Shown here: positions 14,586-23,545 of the stretch, one piece after another | Layout: every line of letters starts with the position of its first letter | How positions within the stretch are numbered: position 1 is the first letter of the stretch | Origin: Streptomyces sp. BR123 | GTDB taxonomy: Bacteria; Actinomycetota; Actinomycetes; Streptomycetales; Streptomycetaceae | Direction: 5' to 3' | Assembly: GCF_013401435.1 (NCBI RefSeq) | Contig: NZ_JACBGN010000025.1 | Span: 1-46,406 of the forward strand | DNA length: 46,406 nucleotides | Program-made: the position numbers and the translations under genes | Notes under the pieces: model-generated | Seen by the model: the letters and a program-made list of their open reading frames with translations, nothing else | Told to the model about the DNA's origin: nothing | Database searches by the model: none

Positions 14586-16238
14586 TCAACTGGACAGTTT
14601 GACGATGTGGGAGGCCCTGAGGACCTTCCCGGCCGCGTCCAGTGCCCTTACCTGGAAGTAGGGTCCCGGATTGTCCGTTCTGACTGCCGTCTCGAACCCG
14701 GACCGTTCGGCGTGTTTCGCGACCACAGCCAGGGAATCGGCGTCCGGTCCGGCCAGCACCTGCCACGCTCTTGTCAGCGTCGACCCGTTCCAGGACGCGA
14801 AGACGACGCTGCCCTGGCCGTCGGCCCGTGCCGCGGCACGCGGTGGGTAGTACGGCGTGCCGATCCATTCGTTGCGAAATGCTCGATACGAGATGTTGTT
14901 GCCCGGCAGCTTCGCGTCGTACAGCAGGTTCTGTGAGCCGTTGCCCTCGGTGTTGCCCGCACCCGCGTACTCCGAGTAGTACGGGCTCTGCCCCCACCCG
15001 ATGAATTCGTTGCCGTTGGGAAGGGCCTGGGTGTTTCCCTGGGTTGGCGAGTACAGCGGCGGCTCGTGGTAGTAGGTCTTCGCCGCGGTCGCCCTGCGGT
15101 TGTTGAAATCGAGGTTGAGGATCAGTCCGTGTGACTGCTGTTCGGGCTCACCGTCGGGCAGTTCGCAGCAGCCGTCGTCGAACATGCTGATCCGGTTTCC
15201 CGGCCGGAAGCGGGCATCGTGCTGCCAGTAGAAGTCCGCGTTCGGGCCGAAGGTGAAGTCGCTCTTCTTGCCTCCGAGTTGCCAGCGGATCTTCCCGGAA
15301 CTCTTGGAGATGCCGTAGATGGCCCACATGTTCCGGAAGGAGAGCAGCAGCTGGCCGTCAGGGCCCTCGTCGATCGAGTTGACGTGGAAGGGGTCCCACA
15401 CCCCGTCGGAGGACGACGCGTTCGAGGCGGGTTCCTCGGAGTCGGCGGGGTCGATGTGGTCCAGCGCGTTCCACGAGTAGAGGAGTCTTCCTGTGGCGAG
15501 GTCGACCTCCTGGACCTCGCTGTTCAAGATGGCTCCGTCCTCCGGGCCTCCGTAGGGCGTGAGGTCCATGGGCACCGGTTTGGACGCGAGGAACAGGGCG
15601 GTGCCTCTGCGGGTCAGGGTGAATTCGTGCTCGTCCGGGTAGTAGCCGTGATGCGCGAAGACCGTCTTCAGCAGGCGGTAGTGGGTGTCGTAGATGTAGT
15701 AGCACCCGCCTGGTTCCGGTGCGCCGGCCGGCAGGTTCGTATAGGCGGGGGGAAGGGCGAGGGTCCCCTGCCACCATGTCAGCACCGGCTGTCCCCCGCG
15801 CCGGTGTTTGTCGTAATACGTCTGGACCTTGAAGTCGGCGTTCTGGAGGTTGGTGGAGGGCAGGGGGCGGAACCAGACCGGATTTCCGGCGTTGTCATTG
15901 ATCAGTGCCCCGGTCTGGCCGACCATTTGGTCCGCGCTGAACGGGGCGACGAAGATGTCTCCGCGAGCCGTTCCCGGTCTGTTCGCGAGTACCTTCACCC
16001 GCGTGGGATGCAGGCCCGGCTCGGAGACGAAACTCCACACATCCCTGCCCGACAGGATCGGGGGCGGAGTACTTTCCGATGGAGGGAAGGGCGACGTCGC
16101 GCACAGGCCGGACGCGCTCTCTTGGGAACTCGACGCGGCCGACGGCACGCAGCTTGCGACCACACACCCCACAGCGAGTGTGCAGGCCCCGACCGTACGA
16201 CGGGTTCTTCTCCCTGTCCGGCGCTCTCGTGTCACCAT
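14586..16238 (-). CDS. Arylsulfotransferase (ASST)-like lipoprotein
   Basis: A 550-residue exported protein. The N-terminus has clustered arginines, a hydrophobic core and the lipobox-like VASC at about 27-30, so a lipoprotein is likely, possibly Tat-routed though the twin-arginine motif is imperfect. The body reads as a beta-propeller: LLKTVFAHHGYYPDEHEF, VWDPFHVNSIDEGPDG, WQHDARF, and SFRNMWAIYGI repeated-blade motifs typical of the PF05935/PF14269 ASST families, with the HD/HDxR-like motifs of that group. ASST enzymes transfer sulfate between phenols through a catalytic His; many actinobacterial members are uncharacterised. The start has AGGAGG 6 bases upstream. It is the first cargo gene inside the left end of the relic element. 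Confidence 0.82.
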   Translation of the reverse strand: MVTRERRTGRRTRRTVGACTLAVGCVVASCVPSAASSSQESASGLCATSPFPPSESTPPPILSGRDVWSFVSEPGLHPTRVKVLANRPGTARGDIFVAPFSADQMVGQTGALINDNAGNPVWFRPLPSTNLQNADFKVQTYYDKHRRGGQPVLTWWQGTLALPPAYTNLPAGAPEPGGCYYIYDTHYRLLKTVFAHHGYYPDEHEFTLTRRGTALFLASKPVPMDLTPYGGPEDGAILNSEVQEVDLATGRLLYSWNALDHIDPADSEEPASNASSSDGVWDPFHVNSIDEGPDGQLLLSFRNMWAIYGISKSSGKIRWQLGGKKSDFTFGPNADFYWQHDARFRPGNRISMFDDGCCELPDGEPEQQSHGLILNLDFNNRRATAAKTYYHEPPLYSPTQGNTQALPNGNEFIGWGQSPYYSEYAGAGNTEGNGSQNLLYDAKLPGNNISYRAFRNEWIGTPYYPPRAAARADGQGSVVFASWNGSTLTRAWQVLAGPDADSLAVVAKHAERSGFETAVRTDNPGPYFQVRALDAAGKVLRASHIVKLSS

Positions 16239-16761
16239 TGCCTACCTCCTTGACGTCCGGCCCGCTTTTCTCCGACGGCGGTGTCGCTACGTTTTTGAAG
16301 TTTTCGTGAGGTTTTCGTCTTTCGGACCAGAGCGATTATGGATCTTCCTGAGGTGGCGGTAAGCGGCATGGGAAGCCTGCGCCTGCTGAGGGCCACTCAA
16401 ATAGACCATTCGGCAGGTGCGACCCCAAGCCGGGTAGGTGAGCAGCTCCATCGGATGACTACGCCCGGTCAAGCCTTCCCTCTGCAACGGTGAAGTCACC
16501 TGATCCGCGCATCAACCCGAATGGCGCACCGATCCGGCCCTCAGCAGGCGCAGACCCCCCTTGCCCCCTACGTTCAGTGATGAACAGGCAGCCTCACCGT
16601 CCTTGGGCTGCGGAGTCACGCACGCCCCGGCGCACTGCAGGAAGCACCGGACGACAAGAAGTCGAAGCAGGACTCGGCTATGAGCGACTCAGACATACAC
16701 ACTCCTCCGCCCGATCCGGCCCTCCGCGCCGCTCTCCCGAAGGAGCCGGACAAACGGGGAC
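16239..16761. other. Gene-free stretch, possible gene start interrupted by the IS
   Basis: The first 80 bases are AT-richer and probably hold the promoter of the arylsulfotransferase-like gene. Near the end, an ATG at 16680 with GCAGGA upstream opens a short plus-strand frame (MSDSDIHTPPPDPALRAALP) that runs into the insertion sequence at 16762 and stops inside it. It may be the stump of a gene cut by the insertion, but its continuation is not found beyond the IS. The rest shows no feature. Confidence 0.35.
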
Positions 16762-17655
16762 TTAGAACCCCTAACGCAATGAGTTGATCTGGCGATGGGT
16801 GATCAGGCAGCAGGCGAGCTTGAGGGAGGCTTCGTGGACGTCGGCCCGTCGCTCCCAGCGGACGCGGAGTCGTTTGAAGCCGTGGAGCCAGGCGAAGGTG
16901 CGCTCGACCACTTATCGGTAGACGCCCTGGCCGCTGCCGTGGGGTGTGCCGCGTCGGGCGATGACGGGGAGGATCCGGCGGGCCCGGACCTGGTCGCGGT
17001 GGACGTAGTGGTCGTAGCCTCGGTCGGCGAAGACCGACTGGGGCGTGCGGCGGGGCCGGGGCCTGCCGCGGACTGGCGGGACGGCGTCGAGCAGGGGCAT
17101 GAGCTGGGTGACGTCGTTGTGGTTGCCGCCGGTGAGGATGACCGCGAGGGGGGTGCCGTGGCCGTCGGTGATCAGGTGGTGCTTGGAGCCGGCCCGCCCC
17201 CGGTCGACTGGCGACGGGCCTGTCTGGAGCCCCCTTTTAACGCCCTGACGTGGCTGGAGTCGACGACCGCTCGCGACCAGTCGAGGCGGGCGGCGGCATT
17301 CAGCTCGGCCAGCAGCACCTCGTGCAGCCTCTGCCAGACCCCGGCCTCGTTCCAGTCCCGCAGCCGTCCCCAGCACGTCATACCGGACCCGAAGCCGAGT
17401 TCCTGGGGGAGGTGTTCCCACTGGATGCCGGTGTGCAGCACGAACAGGATCCCGCACAGCACCTGCCGGTCCGGGACCGGCTTGCGGCCCGGGTACCTGA
17501 ACCGCCTCTCTCGCTTCGGCAGGAGCGGCTCGATCCGCTCCCACAGGTCATCCGACACGATCCACGGCGAAGCCCCCTTGGCCCGGACAACGCCGAACTC
17601 GCTGACCGGACACGGCCACCAGAACCGATCCACCTCATTGTGTTAGGCGTTCTAA
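16762..17655 (-). mobile_element. IS5-family (IS427-like) insertion sequence, 894 bp
   Basis: The ends are inverted repeats: TTAGAACCCCTAACGCAATG at 16762-16781, and its partner 17634-17655, matching at 20 of 22 positions over the full repeat. Between them lies one minus-strand transposase split over two frames. Size and gene layout fit the two-frame IS5 subgroups. No clear multi-base target duplication is seen beyond TA. The right repeat supplies the stop codon of the adjoining GPP34 gene, so the insertion landed in or at the 3' end of that gene. Confidence 0.85.
16771..17633 (-). pseudogene. IS5-type transposase, programmed frameshift plus nonsense mutation
   Basis: The first frame starts at GTG 17633 (WIVSDDLWERIEPLLPK, then YPGRKPVPDRQVLCGILFVL) and carries the first catalytic Asp in VVDSSHVRAL. 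At about 17,235 the minus strand reads A-AAA-GGG, a classical -1 slippery site. The second frame continues TGPSPVDRGRAGSKHHLITD and FADRGYDH, with the second Asp. A TAA at 16912-16914 replaces the Trp codon of the conserved RWVVERTFAW. The third catalytic residue, Glu, and the last 46 residues lie after this stop. The -1 shift is normal for this group; the TAA is not, so the transposase is probably inactive. Confidence 0.85.
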
Positions 17656-18314
17656 CTCACGGCTGTGGCGGCCGTGACCACGGTGACTGCGACCATCGCC
17701 GCCTGCATGTCGCGGATGGCAGCGTGTACGCTCTCGGCGGCCCACTGCCCGACGACCACCTCCGCCATCCGCGCGGCGACCTGCTTGCGCGGGCTGTCGG
17801 GGAAGGCCAGGCGGTGCAGTTTGGCGGAGTGGATCAGCGCGATCAAGCCCGCCGTCCGTGTGTCCGGCTCGGCACCGCCCAGTACGACGGCGCGGAGCCG
17901 TTCCCGCAACTCAGCCTCGACGGTGCCATCGGCCGCGGGATAGCGTCGTATCGGGAACACGCCGAGTGCCTTGTGCTTCTCCTCCAACACGACTCCGCGC
18001 TTGCACAAGCTCTCCAGAGCCGCACCGACGGCCTTGGCTTGGTCCTTCGTCAGCCACTCCGTCACCCGTCGCTTCTTGCGACCGTGCAGCCACGTCTCGA
18101 TCAGTGCCGTCCGGCTGTCGAGCAAATGGTCTCCGGTCGGCGTCGTGTCTGTCAGTTCGAGGTGCTTGCCCGCAACGGACACCCGCCCTGCCAAGACCAG
18201 TTCGAGCAGGATCCCTCCCGCCACCGCCCACCCAGCGGCTTGCCGCTGCTTCGTCGACCCGGACTCATCATCCAGGGACAACAGCATGATCTCCTCGGCC
18301 AGCGTGATCGCCAT
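17652..18314 (-). CDS. GPP34 family phosphoprotein (GOLPH3/Vps74-like)
   Basis: A 220-residue helical protein. TLAEEIMLLSLDDESGSTK, then AGWAVAGGILLELVLAGRVS, and later LIALIHSAKLHRLAFP fit the GPP34 domain, which in eukaryotes binds phosphatidylinositol-4-phosphate at the Golgi. Actinomycetes have several copies of unknown role, possibly membrane-lipid binding. The start is ATG 18314, or GTG 18320. The TAG stop lies inside the right inverted repeat of the IS, so the native C-terminal end has been replaced, though little seems lost. Confidence 0.82.
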   Translation of the reverse strand: MAITLAEEIMLLSLDDESGSTKQRQAAGWAVAGGILLELVLAGRVSVAGKHLELTDTTPTGDHLLDSRTALIETWLHGRKKRRVTEWLTKDQAKAVGAALESLCKRGVVLEEKHKALGVFPIRRYPAADGTVEAELRERLRAVVLGGAEPDTRTAGLIALIHSAKLHRLAFPDSPRKQVAARMAEVVVGQWAAESVHAAIRDMQAAMVAVTVVTAATAVS

Positions 18315-18569
18315 ACCCACTATCCCAGTGTCCGCCCCGTGATCGCTTTCTCCTGATCAGACGCCCGGAACCGCTAAGGGGTTCCCCCGTCGATTCCGGG
18401 CCGGCACGGCCCGGCCCTCTCACCTCATGCCTGGTCCACTGACTGATCCGAACGAAAAGGCCTGGCGGACCAGAGCGTCAGGTTGGAAAGGGCTCACTGT
18501 CGCGCTGTTCCAGCAGCCCACAGCACCTCCGATCTGAAGCGGGCTCATGTGCTCGTGGATGCCCCGCGT

Positions 18570-18960
18570 AGATCGAGGGGCGAGCCACCGGCGTGTGGTG
18601 AACCGTCCGTCGGGCCGTCTGTGCAGCCGGCCACGAGCGGCGAGCCTGGTCATCTTCGCCCGCAGCGGCTCCAGCTTCCCGCGCACTGCCACCTCAAGTC
18701 CCAGCTCCTCGCCCTCTGCCTTGACCTGCACCGGGCCATCGGCGGCCCGAAGGATCGAGAGGATCCGGCGGTAGCCACCGGGCCGCGTCTCGTCAAGATC
18801 ATCGCTGCGGTGCGGTCCTGATAGGCCAGACGGTGCAGCACCCGCTCGGCGATCACCAACTCCTCCCGCTCCGCCTCGACTTCCCAAGCCGCTTGCCCGG
18901 CTCCTGGGCGAACACGTCCAGCTCGCTCCGGCGAGCCGTGATCCGCTCCACTTCGGACAT
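18570..18960 (-). pseudogene. Decayed gene of a common Streptomyces regulatory-type family
   Basis: Fragments in different frames make up one protein. From ATG 18960 comes MSEVERITARRSELDVFAQE. A shifted frame then gives EVEAEREELVIAERVLHRLA. After a further shift, starting near DDLDETRP, comes YRRILSILRAADGPVQVK, then GEELGLEVAVRGKLEPLRAK and DGRFTTR. Intact relatives, recalled from memory, are about 150-residue proteins with a coiled-coil start and a winged-helix end, often near mobile DNA. At least two frame changes and an internal loss make it non-functional. Downstream residues to 18420 are not recognisable. Confidence 0.65.
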
Positions 18961-19360
18961 CGCGGCTCCCTCCCCGCGATCTGGTGGCGTATACACGCGG
19001 TGACGGATCGTCAGCGGACCCTCGCGACAGGCGCATCGGAAGCGCGAGAACAGCCCGGCTTCCGAGTCAGACGATCTTCACCGTGGACACCCGCAGACGA
19101 CCAGCGCGCGCACGGCAAGACGCGCACACCAGCCCCAGTGACCAGCGATTTTTACGATGCGCGCCGGGCAGTGGGCGGCACCTCGGTCAGCGCCTGCACC
19201 ACACGGTCAGGGTCCCGTCAGCCCGCGCTTTCATGAAGCGGGATGTCCATCAGATGATCCGCGAAGGCGGATGGGGCGAGCGGAGTGCAGCGCGGACGTC
19301 ACGCTGGGCCGACTCCGGTGGGGAAAGGGACACGGGAGTCTGGCACTCAGGGACTTCCCC
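18961..19360. other. Gene-free stretch
   Basis: These 400 bases lie between the decayed gene and the 3' end of the lipid kinase gene. No gene, hairpin or repeat is convincing. The composition is a little lower in GC than the neighbours. Frames here have no family likeness and are likely remnants. Confidence 0.45.
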
Positions 19361-20308
19361 TCAGTGGCGCATCGGTCGCTCCGGCGGCATCCCCGGGCGG
19401 TCCTTCGGCAGCAGCAAACGGAGGGCACGCGGCCGGATACTGCACACGACGGGCAGAGGAAGCCGCACCGCTTCGCCGTCGATGCCCGCGTCAAGGTGCC
19501 GCACCTCGCCGTGCAGCGTGATGTTGGGAGCAGACCAGATGGCGGCCCCATCCCCCGCCGACCCGGCACCGCGCTTGTGCTGTCGCAGTTCGCCGCGCAG
19601 ATGCCGCAGGAGATCCGGGGGAGCCTGCGCCCGGCGCTTGAGGACGATGACGCCCAGCTGTCCAGTGCTCAAGGAGAAGCGACGCCCCAGCCAACGCGGT
19701 GTGGCCAGGTGGTACGGGTTATTGGAGATCAGCACCACCTGCGGGAACTCGACGGTCCCCCATGGCGTGTCCACGCGGGCCTCGACCCACTGCTTGCCCT
19801 TGGCATAGTCGGGTGCCACTGCGGCGAACGCGCGAGGCTTGTCCTCCCGGTACCCGGGCTCCAGCAGGGCATCGGCGTACACGCCGAAAGAGACGTTGTT
19901 GATGAAGACACGCGAGCCGAGCACGCCCAGGTCCACTTGCACGGGCTCACCGTCGACCAGGGCGTCCAGCGCCCGCCCTGGATCGCGCAGATCGAGGCCC
20001 AGGTCCCGGGCGAAGTGGTTGCGGGTGCCCGCCGGGACCACGACCAGCGACCGGCCCGTGTCGGCGGCCACCGCTGCGACTGCCGACACGGTGCCGTCAC
20101 CGCCCGCGACCCCCAGCACCTGCGCACCCGCCTCGACGGCGTTCCTCGCGAGCGACGTCGCGTCCCCTTCCGCGCTGGTCATCCAGACCTGGGCTCCCAT
20201 GTCCTCGGCCCGCTGTACCAGGCCGTAACGAGCGGTCTTGCCGCCACCCGAGCGTGGATTCGTCACGATCACCACTCGGGCACGGGTCCGGGCATCGGCC
20301 ACCACCAC
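19361..20308 (-). CDS. Diacylglycerol/lipid kinase (YegS/DgkB-like)
   Basis: A 315-residue member of the DAGK catalytic family. NPRSGGGK (17-24) and VAGGDGTVS (68-76) form the nucleotide site, and PAGTRNHFARDLGLD follows with the conserved Asn and Asp. The C-terminal domain ends in a beta sandwich with DAGIDGE. The family phosphorylates diacylglycerol or related lipids at the inner membrane face. Start GTG 20308; nearby GTG codons are equally possible. In the relic element it lies with a GPP34 protein and membrane proteins, hinting at a lipid or envelope theme. Confidence 0.88.
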   Translation of the reverse strand: MVVADARTRARVVIVTNPRSGGGKTARYGLVQRAEDMGAQVWMTSAEGDATSLARNAVEAGAQVLGVAGGDGTVSAVAAVAADTGRSLVVVPAGTRNHFARDLGLDLRDPGRALDALVDGEPVQVDLGVLGSRVFINNVSFGVYADALLEPGYREDKPRAFAAVAPDYAKGKQWVEARVDTPWGTVEFPQVVLISNNPYHLATPRWLGRRFSLSTGQLGVIVLKRRAQAPPDLLRHLRGELRQHKRGAGSAGDGAAIWSAPNITLHGEVRHLDAGIDGEAVRLPLPVVCSIRPRALRLLLPKDRPGMPPERPMRH

Positions 20309-20498
20309 ACCCCCTCTCGCTGCTCAGGCCGGCCTTCGGCCGCCCGGTCGACGTAGAAAACAACGGTGTGGCGGCGTCCCCGCGCAGGCAGGTTGACGGC
20401 GCATCCGTGCGCTGCGGCAGCCGGGCAGACGCTGCGCGCCGCACACGACCGGGTCCAGGGGTGCCGCCCCAAGCGGGGGCTCGGGGTCTCCGCCGTGA

Positions 20499-21176
20499 TC
20501 AGTGCTGGGGGTGCGGGCGGTGGAACAGGGGCCGCCGCTCGGCGGCAGTGCCGCCCGGAGCGAGGCGACCGACTTCGACGCGCATCCTGATGGCCTGGAA
20601 CACTTCGATCACCCCCAGGACCACGGCCATGACGCCCACCGCCAGGGTGAGTGCGGCGATCGAGGTGAACGGCGAGACGATCAGCACGATGCCCGCCAGA
20701 GTGCTGACGCCCCCGTAGAACAGCTGCCAGCCGCGTGCCGGCATGTCCTTGGCGGAGGCCGCCGCAGCCGTCACCATGATGCCGCGCAGCAGCCAGCTGA
20801 AGCCGATCCACAGGGCGAGGAGAAAGATCGACTGCAGGGTGCCCCGGAAGCAGATCAGCCCCAGCAGGACGGAGAGCGCGCCCGTGAGGAAGTGCAGCAC
20901 CCGAAGATGCCGGGGGATGTGCGTGCCGAAGGCGGCGGCCAGCTGGAAAACGCCGGTAGCCAGCAGGTAGATGCCGAAGAGTACGCCGACGACCCGCAGC
21001 GTCTCCTCCGGCCAGGCGAAGACCACGACGCCCAGGGCGATCGTGGCCAGGCCCGTGGTGAGCAGGATCTGCCAGCCCATGTTCGCCAAGGCGCCCAGGC
21101 CTTCGGTCAAGGGGGCGTCCTGTGGCTCGGCGCCGCGCGGGGGGCCGGTGCCCGAGGAATCGGAGGGATGAGTCAT
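20499..21176 (-). CDS. HdeD-like DUF308 membrane protein
   Basis: A 225-residue protein. After a hydrophilic N-terminus (about 35 residues) come six hydrophobic segments in paired hairpins, for example ILLTTGLATIALGVVVFAW, YLLATGVFQLAAAF, and LAGIVLIVSPFTSIAALTL, the DUF308 pattern found in E. coli HdeD. The family is linked with acid stress in E. coli; the role in actinomycetes is unknown. The start ATG 21176 has AGGAGGAGG 7 bases ahead; a longer frame to 21305 was rejected. The AI-2E family gene ends 97 bases upstream on the same strand. Confidence 0.85.
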   Translation of the reverse strand: MTHPSDSSGTGPPRGAEPQDAPLTEGLGALANMGWQILLTTGLATIALGVVVFAWPEETLRVVGVLFGIYLLATGVFQLAAAFGTHIPRHLRVLHFLTGALSVLLGLICFRGTLQSIFLLALWIGFSWLLRGIMVTAAAASAKDMPARGWQLFYGGVSTLAGIVLIVSPFTSIAALTLAVGVMAVVLGVIEVFQAIRMRVEVGRLAPGGTAAERRPLFHRPHPQH

Positions 21177-21273
21177 GCCGCTGCCTCCTCCTGGAAAAGC
21201 AGGGTCGGGCCGTACACCTCCATCGTCACCCAATCGGCTCTGATTCACCTGGCACAGGTCTTCGCAAGCCCGG

Positions 21274-22494
21274 TCAGGACCGACCGCGGCGGCGCAGCAG
21301 TCCACGCAGCCGCGCCCGCAGCGACGGACCGTCCCCGGGCGGGTAACGCCGGCCGTCCTGTGTCTCCAGATCGTCTGCCACGTCGTACCGCTTCACATAC
21401 GCACCGAAGAACGTCTGCAACGTGGCCACCACCGGAATGGCGATCAGCGTGCCGGCCACACCGAGCAGCGCGGTGCCCGCGATCACGGAGCCGAAGGCCA
21501 CCGCCGGATGGATGTCCACGGTTGTGGACGTGAGTTTCGGCTGGATCAGGTAGTTCTCGAACTGCTGGTAGACCACGACGAAGGCCAGCACCCACACGGC
21601 ATACCAGGGGTCGACGGCGAACGCGGCCAGGATGGGCACGGCCGCGGCCAAATAGGTGCCGATGACCGGGATGAACTGCGACACCACGCCCACCCACACG
21701 GCGAGCGCCAGGGCGTACGGCACGCCCAGGGCTGCCAGCATGACGAAGTGGGCGACCGCGGAGAGCGCGGCCATCAGCCCACGGGAGTAGAGGTATCCAC
21801 TCGTCTTGTCGACCGCGATCTCCCAGGCCCGTAGCACCTCGGTCTGCTTGGCCGGAGGCAGCAGAGAGCACAGCGCGCGGCGCAGCCGGGGGCCGTCCAC
21901 GGCGAAGTAGAAAGCGAACAGGAAGATCGTCAACAGTCGGAACAGACCGCCCAGCACTGAAGCCGAAAAATCAAACACGCCGCCCGCGCTCTTCTGTACG
22001 TACGTCCGCAGCCCGTCGGGGCGCAACAGTCGGCCCTGGATGTCGACCCGCGACAGATCGGTGTGGAACGTCCGGTTGATCCAGCCGATGACGGAGTCGA
22101 AGTACCGCGGGAAGTGCTCGACGATGCCGCTGATCTGGCCCGCCAGGAACGAGCCGAACAGCACGAAGAACCCCGCCGCCCCGAGGACCACGGCGAGACA
22201 CACCAGAAAGGCGGCCAGGCCCCGGCGCATCCCCCGGGCCACCATCCGCCCGATCGGCGGCTCGACTCCCAGCGCCAGGAAAGACGCGATCAGAATGCCG
22301 ACCAGCAGACCAGTAAGCCTGTGGAACGCCCAACTGCCAAGCTGGAAGGAAGCCGCCAACGCAAGGGCAAGCACCATCGCACGCGGAAGCCACCGGGGCA
22401 TCCGGGCGGAACCCCCCGCTTTTGCGGCCTCCGCCCCGGAAGGCGCGGGCCTGTCACGCGGCTGCGGCTCCTGGCCGGGGTCCGGCTGCGTCAT
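21274..22494 (-). CDS. AI-2E family transporter
   Basis: A 406-residue membrane protein of the AI-2 exporter/PerM superfamily. It has N-terminal paired hydrophobic segments, a long soluble region at about 145-205 (FPRYFDSVIGWINRTFHTDL), then YLYSRGLMAALSAVAHFVML and the conserved block VSQFIPVIGTYLAAAVPILA, then YQQFENYLIQPKL. These blocks are diagnostic. Family members export autoinducer-2 or act as cation/proton antiporters; substrates vary and cannot be assigned. It is probably transcribed with the DUF308 gene. Confidence 0.9.
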   Translation of the reverse strand: MTQPDPGQEPQPRDRPAPSGAEAAKAGGSARMPRWLPRAMVLALALAASFQLGSWAFHRLTGLLVGILIASFLALGVEPPIGRMVARGMRRGLAAFLVCLAVVLGAAGFFVLFGSFLAGQISGIVEHFPRYFDSVIGWINRTFHTDLSRVDIQGRLLRPDGLRTYVQKSAGGVFDFSASVLGGLFRLLTIFLFAFYFAVDGPRLRRALCSLLPPAKQTEVLRAWEIAVDKTSGYLYSRGLMAALSAVAHFVMLAALGVPYALALAVWVGVVSQFIPVIGTYLAAAVPILAAFAVDPWYAVWVLAFVVVYQQFENYLIQPKLTSTTVDIHPAVAFGSVIAGTALLGVAGTLIAIPVVATLQTFFGAYVKRYDVADDLETQDGRRYPPGDGPSLRARLRGLLRRRGRS

Positions 22495-23076
22495 CGACGG
22501 TCACAGAGGAGACAAGGGGGCGCAACAGCCCGCTGGGCGGCCTTGGCTGCACCGAGCGGAGGGGCCCCACCCGAACCGACTGCCTGACCAGACCGGACAC
22601 GTGCTCGCGGGAGAACACGACGGCCACCAGCGTGCCGTCGTGGCCCGGCTCACGAGTGCGTATGGACGACGAATCCGGCACAGGCGCGCGGGTGTCCGAC
22701 CGGCCACAGGCCAACGGTCCGCACAGAACAGACAGTTCCGGTGGAATGCCGACATCTTTCGGTCTGCTGACCATCACCCTTCTTGTCTAACCTCTGCCAC
22801 GCCCCCGCGCATGTCCGCGGCGCAGCGTGACCGAGACCGGCGGCGCACAACGGCGCGGTATGGCCGACCGCGCTTGTGGGATCGCGCTGCAGGAGGCTCA
22901 GTCCGCCGATCGGGCGCCCGGTGACGAGCCGCCCTGGGGCGTGGCGACTACGGCCACGTCCCGCGCTGTCCTGACCTGCCCGCTGCCAGGGCGCTGCCAC
23001 GCGAGCGGCAGCCCCCTGCCTGACATGTTCGAATTGATGAGAATCCTCCTTTCAGAGCAATCGGAAGGGTAGGACC
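22495..23076. other. Gene-free stretch upstream of AI-2E family gene
   Basis: In these 582 bases I see no gene with family likeness. A minus-strand frame over 22454-22777 (ending in PLRSVQPRPPSGLLRPL) may be a remnant but is not recognised. GC drops around 22,700-22,790 and again at 23,020-23,070, where divergent promoters could lie. Confidence 0.4.
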
Positions 23077-23409
23077 ATGACGCGGATGACGGACCGCATC
23101 ACCCAACTGACGGATTGGTCGAAGCACGCACAAGAGCAGGTGCAGAGTGCCATCGCCAAGGATCAGGAGGATCTGGCGGCCGCGATCGAACAGGTTCAGC
23201 GGGAGACGGAACAGCGGGCAGAGAAACTCCGCCGCGAGGGAGCCGAGCAGAAGGCCGCCGCTCCTGGCACGGGCGGTGCGGCCGCGATGCGGAACGCGGA
23301 ACAGGCCCGCTCGGTCGCGGCGAACGCCTGCGCAGTCCGCCCATCGACCTGGCCCTCGGCACGGACATCGCCCACCCGAGCACGGCCGTCGGCCAGCCGA
23401 ACGAAGTAG
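23077..23409 (+). pseudogene. Coiled-coil protein gene, 3' part replaced
   Basis: The start is good (GGAAGGGTAGGACC before ATG). About 70 residues form an amphipathic helix rich in Glu, Gln and Ala (DWSKHAQEQVQSAIAKDQED, then REAEKLRR-like). From about residue 75 (near 23,300) the frame turns into Pro, Ser and Arg without helix character. Exactly there the opposite strand reads as a TnsA-like fragment. The native 3' part has therefore been lost at a junction. Related full-length actinomycete proteins (from memory) continue as coiled coil for another 50-80 residues. Confidence 0.6.
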
Positions 23410-23525
23410 TCAGGCGCGTGCCGCCGCCCCTCACCCTCCTCGCGCCAGTGCAGCCAGAACGGCTGGGAGGCGATCCCCACCACGTCCGGGGCGAAGTCCA
23501 GCAGAATCAGCCGGTCCCGCTCCGG
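23300..23525 (-). pseudogene. TnsA-like transposase endonuclease fragment
   Basis: From 23525 inward the minus strand reads RLILLDFAPDVVGIASQPFW, then LHWREEGEGRRHAPDYFV and RLADGRARVGDVRAEGQV, FAATERACS. This is the core of the TnsA-like heteromeric transposase endonuclease family of actinomycetes, including the APDYF...DVR nuclease strand pair. An in-frame TGA lies just upstream and no start codon or N-terminus is present. The C-terminus stops at the junction near 23,300. It lies 60 bases inside the right inverted repeat and reads away from it, as tnsA does in Tn7. Recognition is from memory of the family. Confidence 0.7.
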
Positions 23526-23545
23526 TCACGCCCCTGCGGCCACGC

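Noticed and set aside
16287..16499. A 70-residue minus-strand frame upstream of the arylsulfotransferase-like gene
   Set aside because: No ribosome binding site, family likeness or codon bias could be seen.
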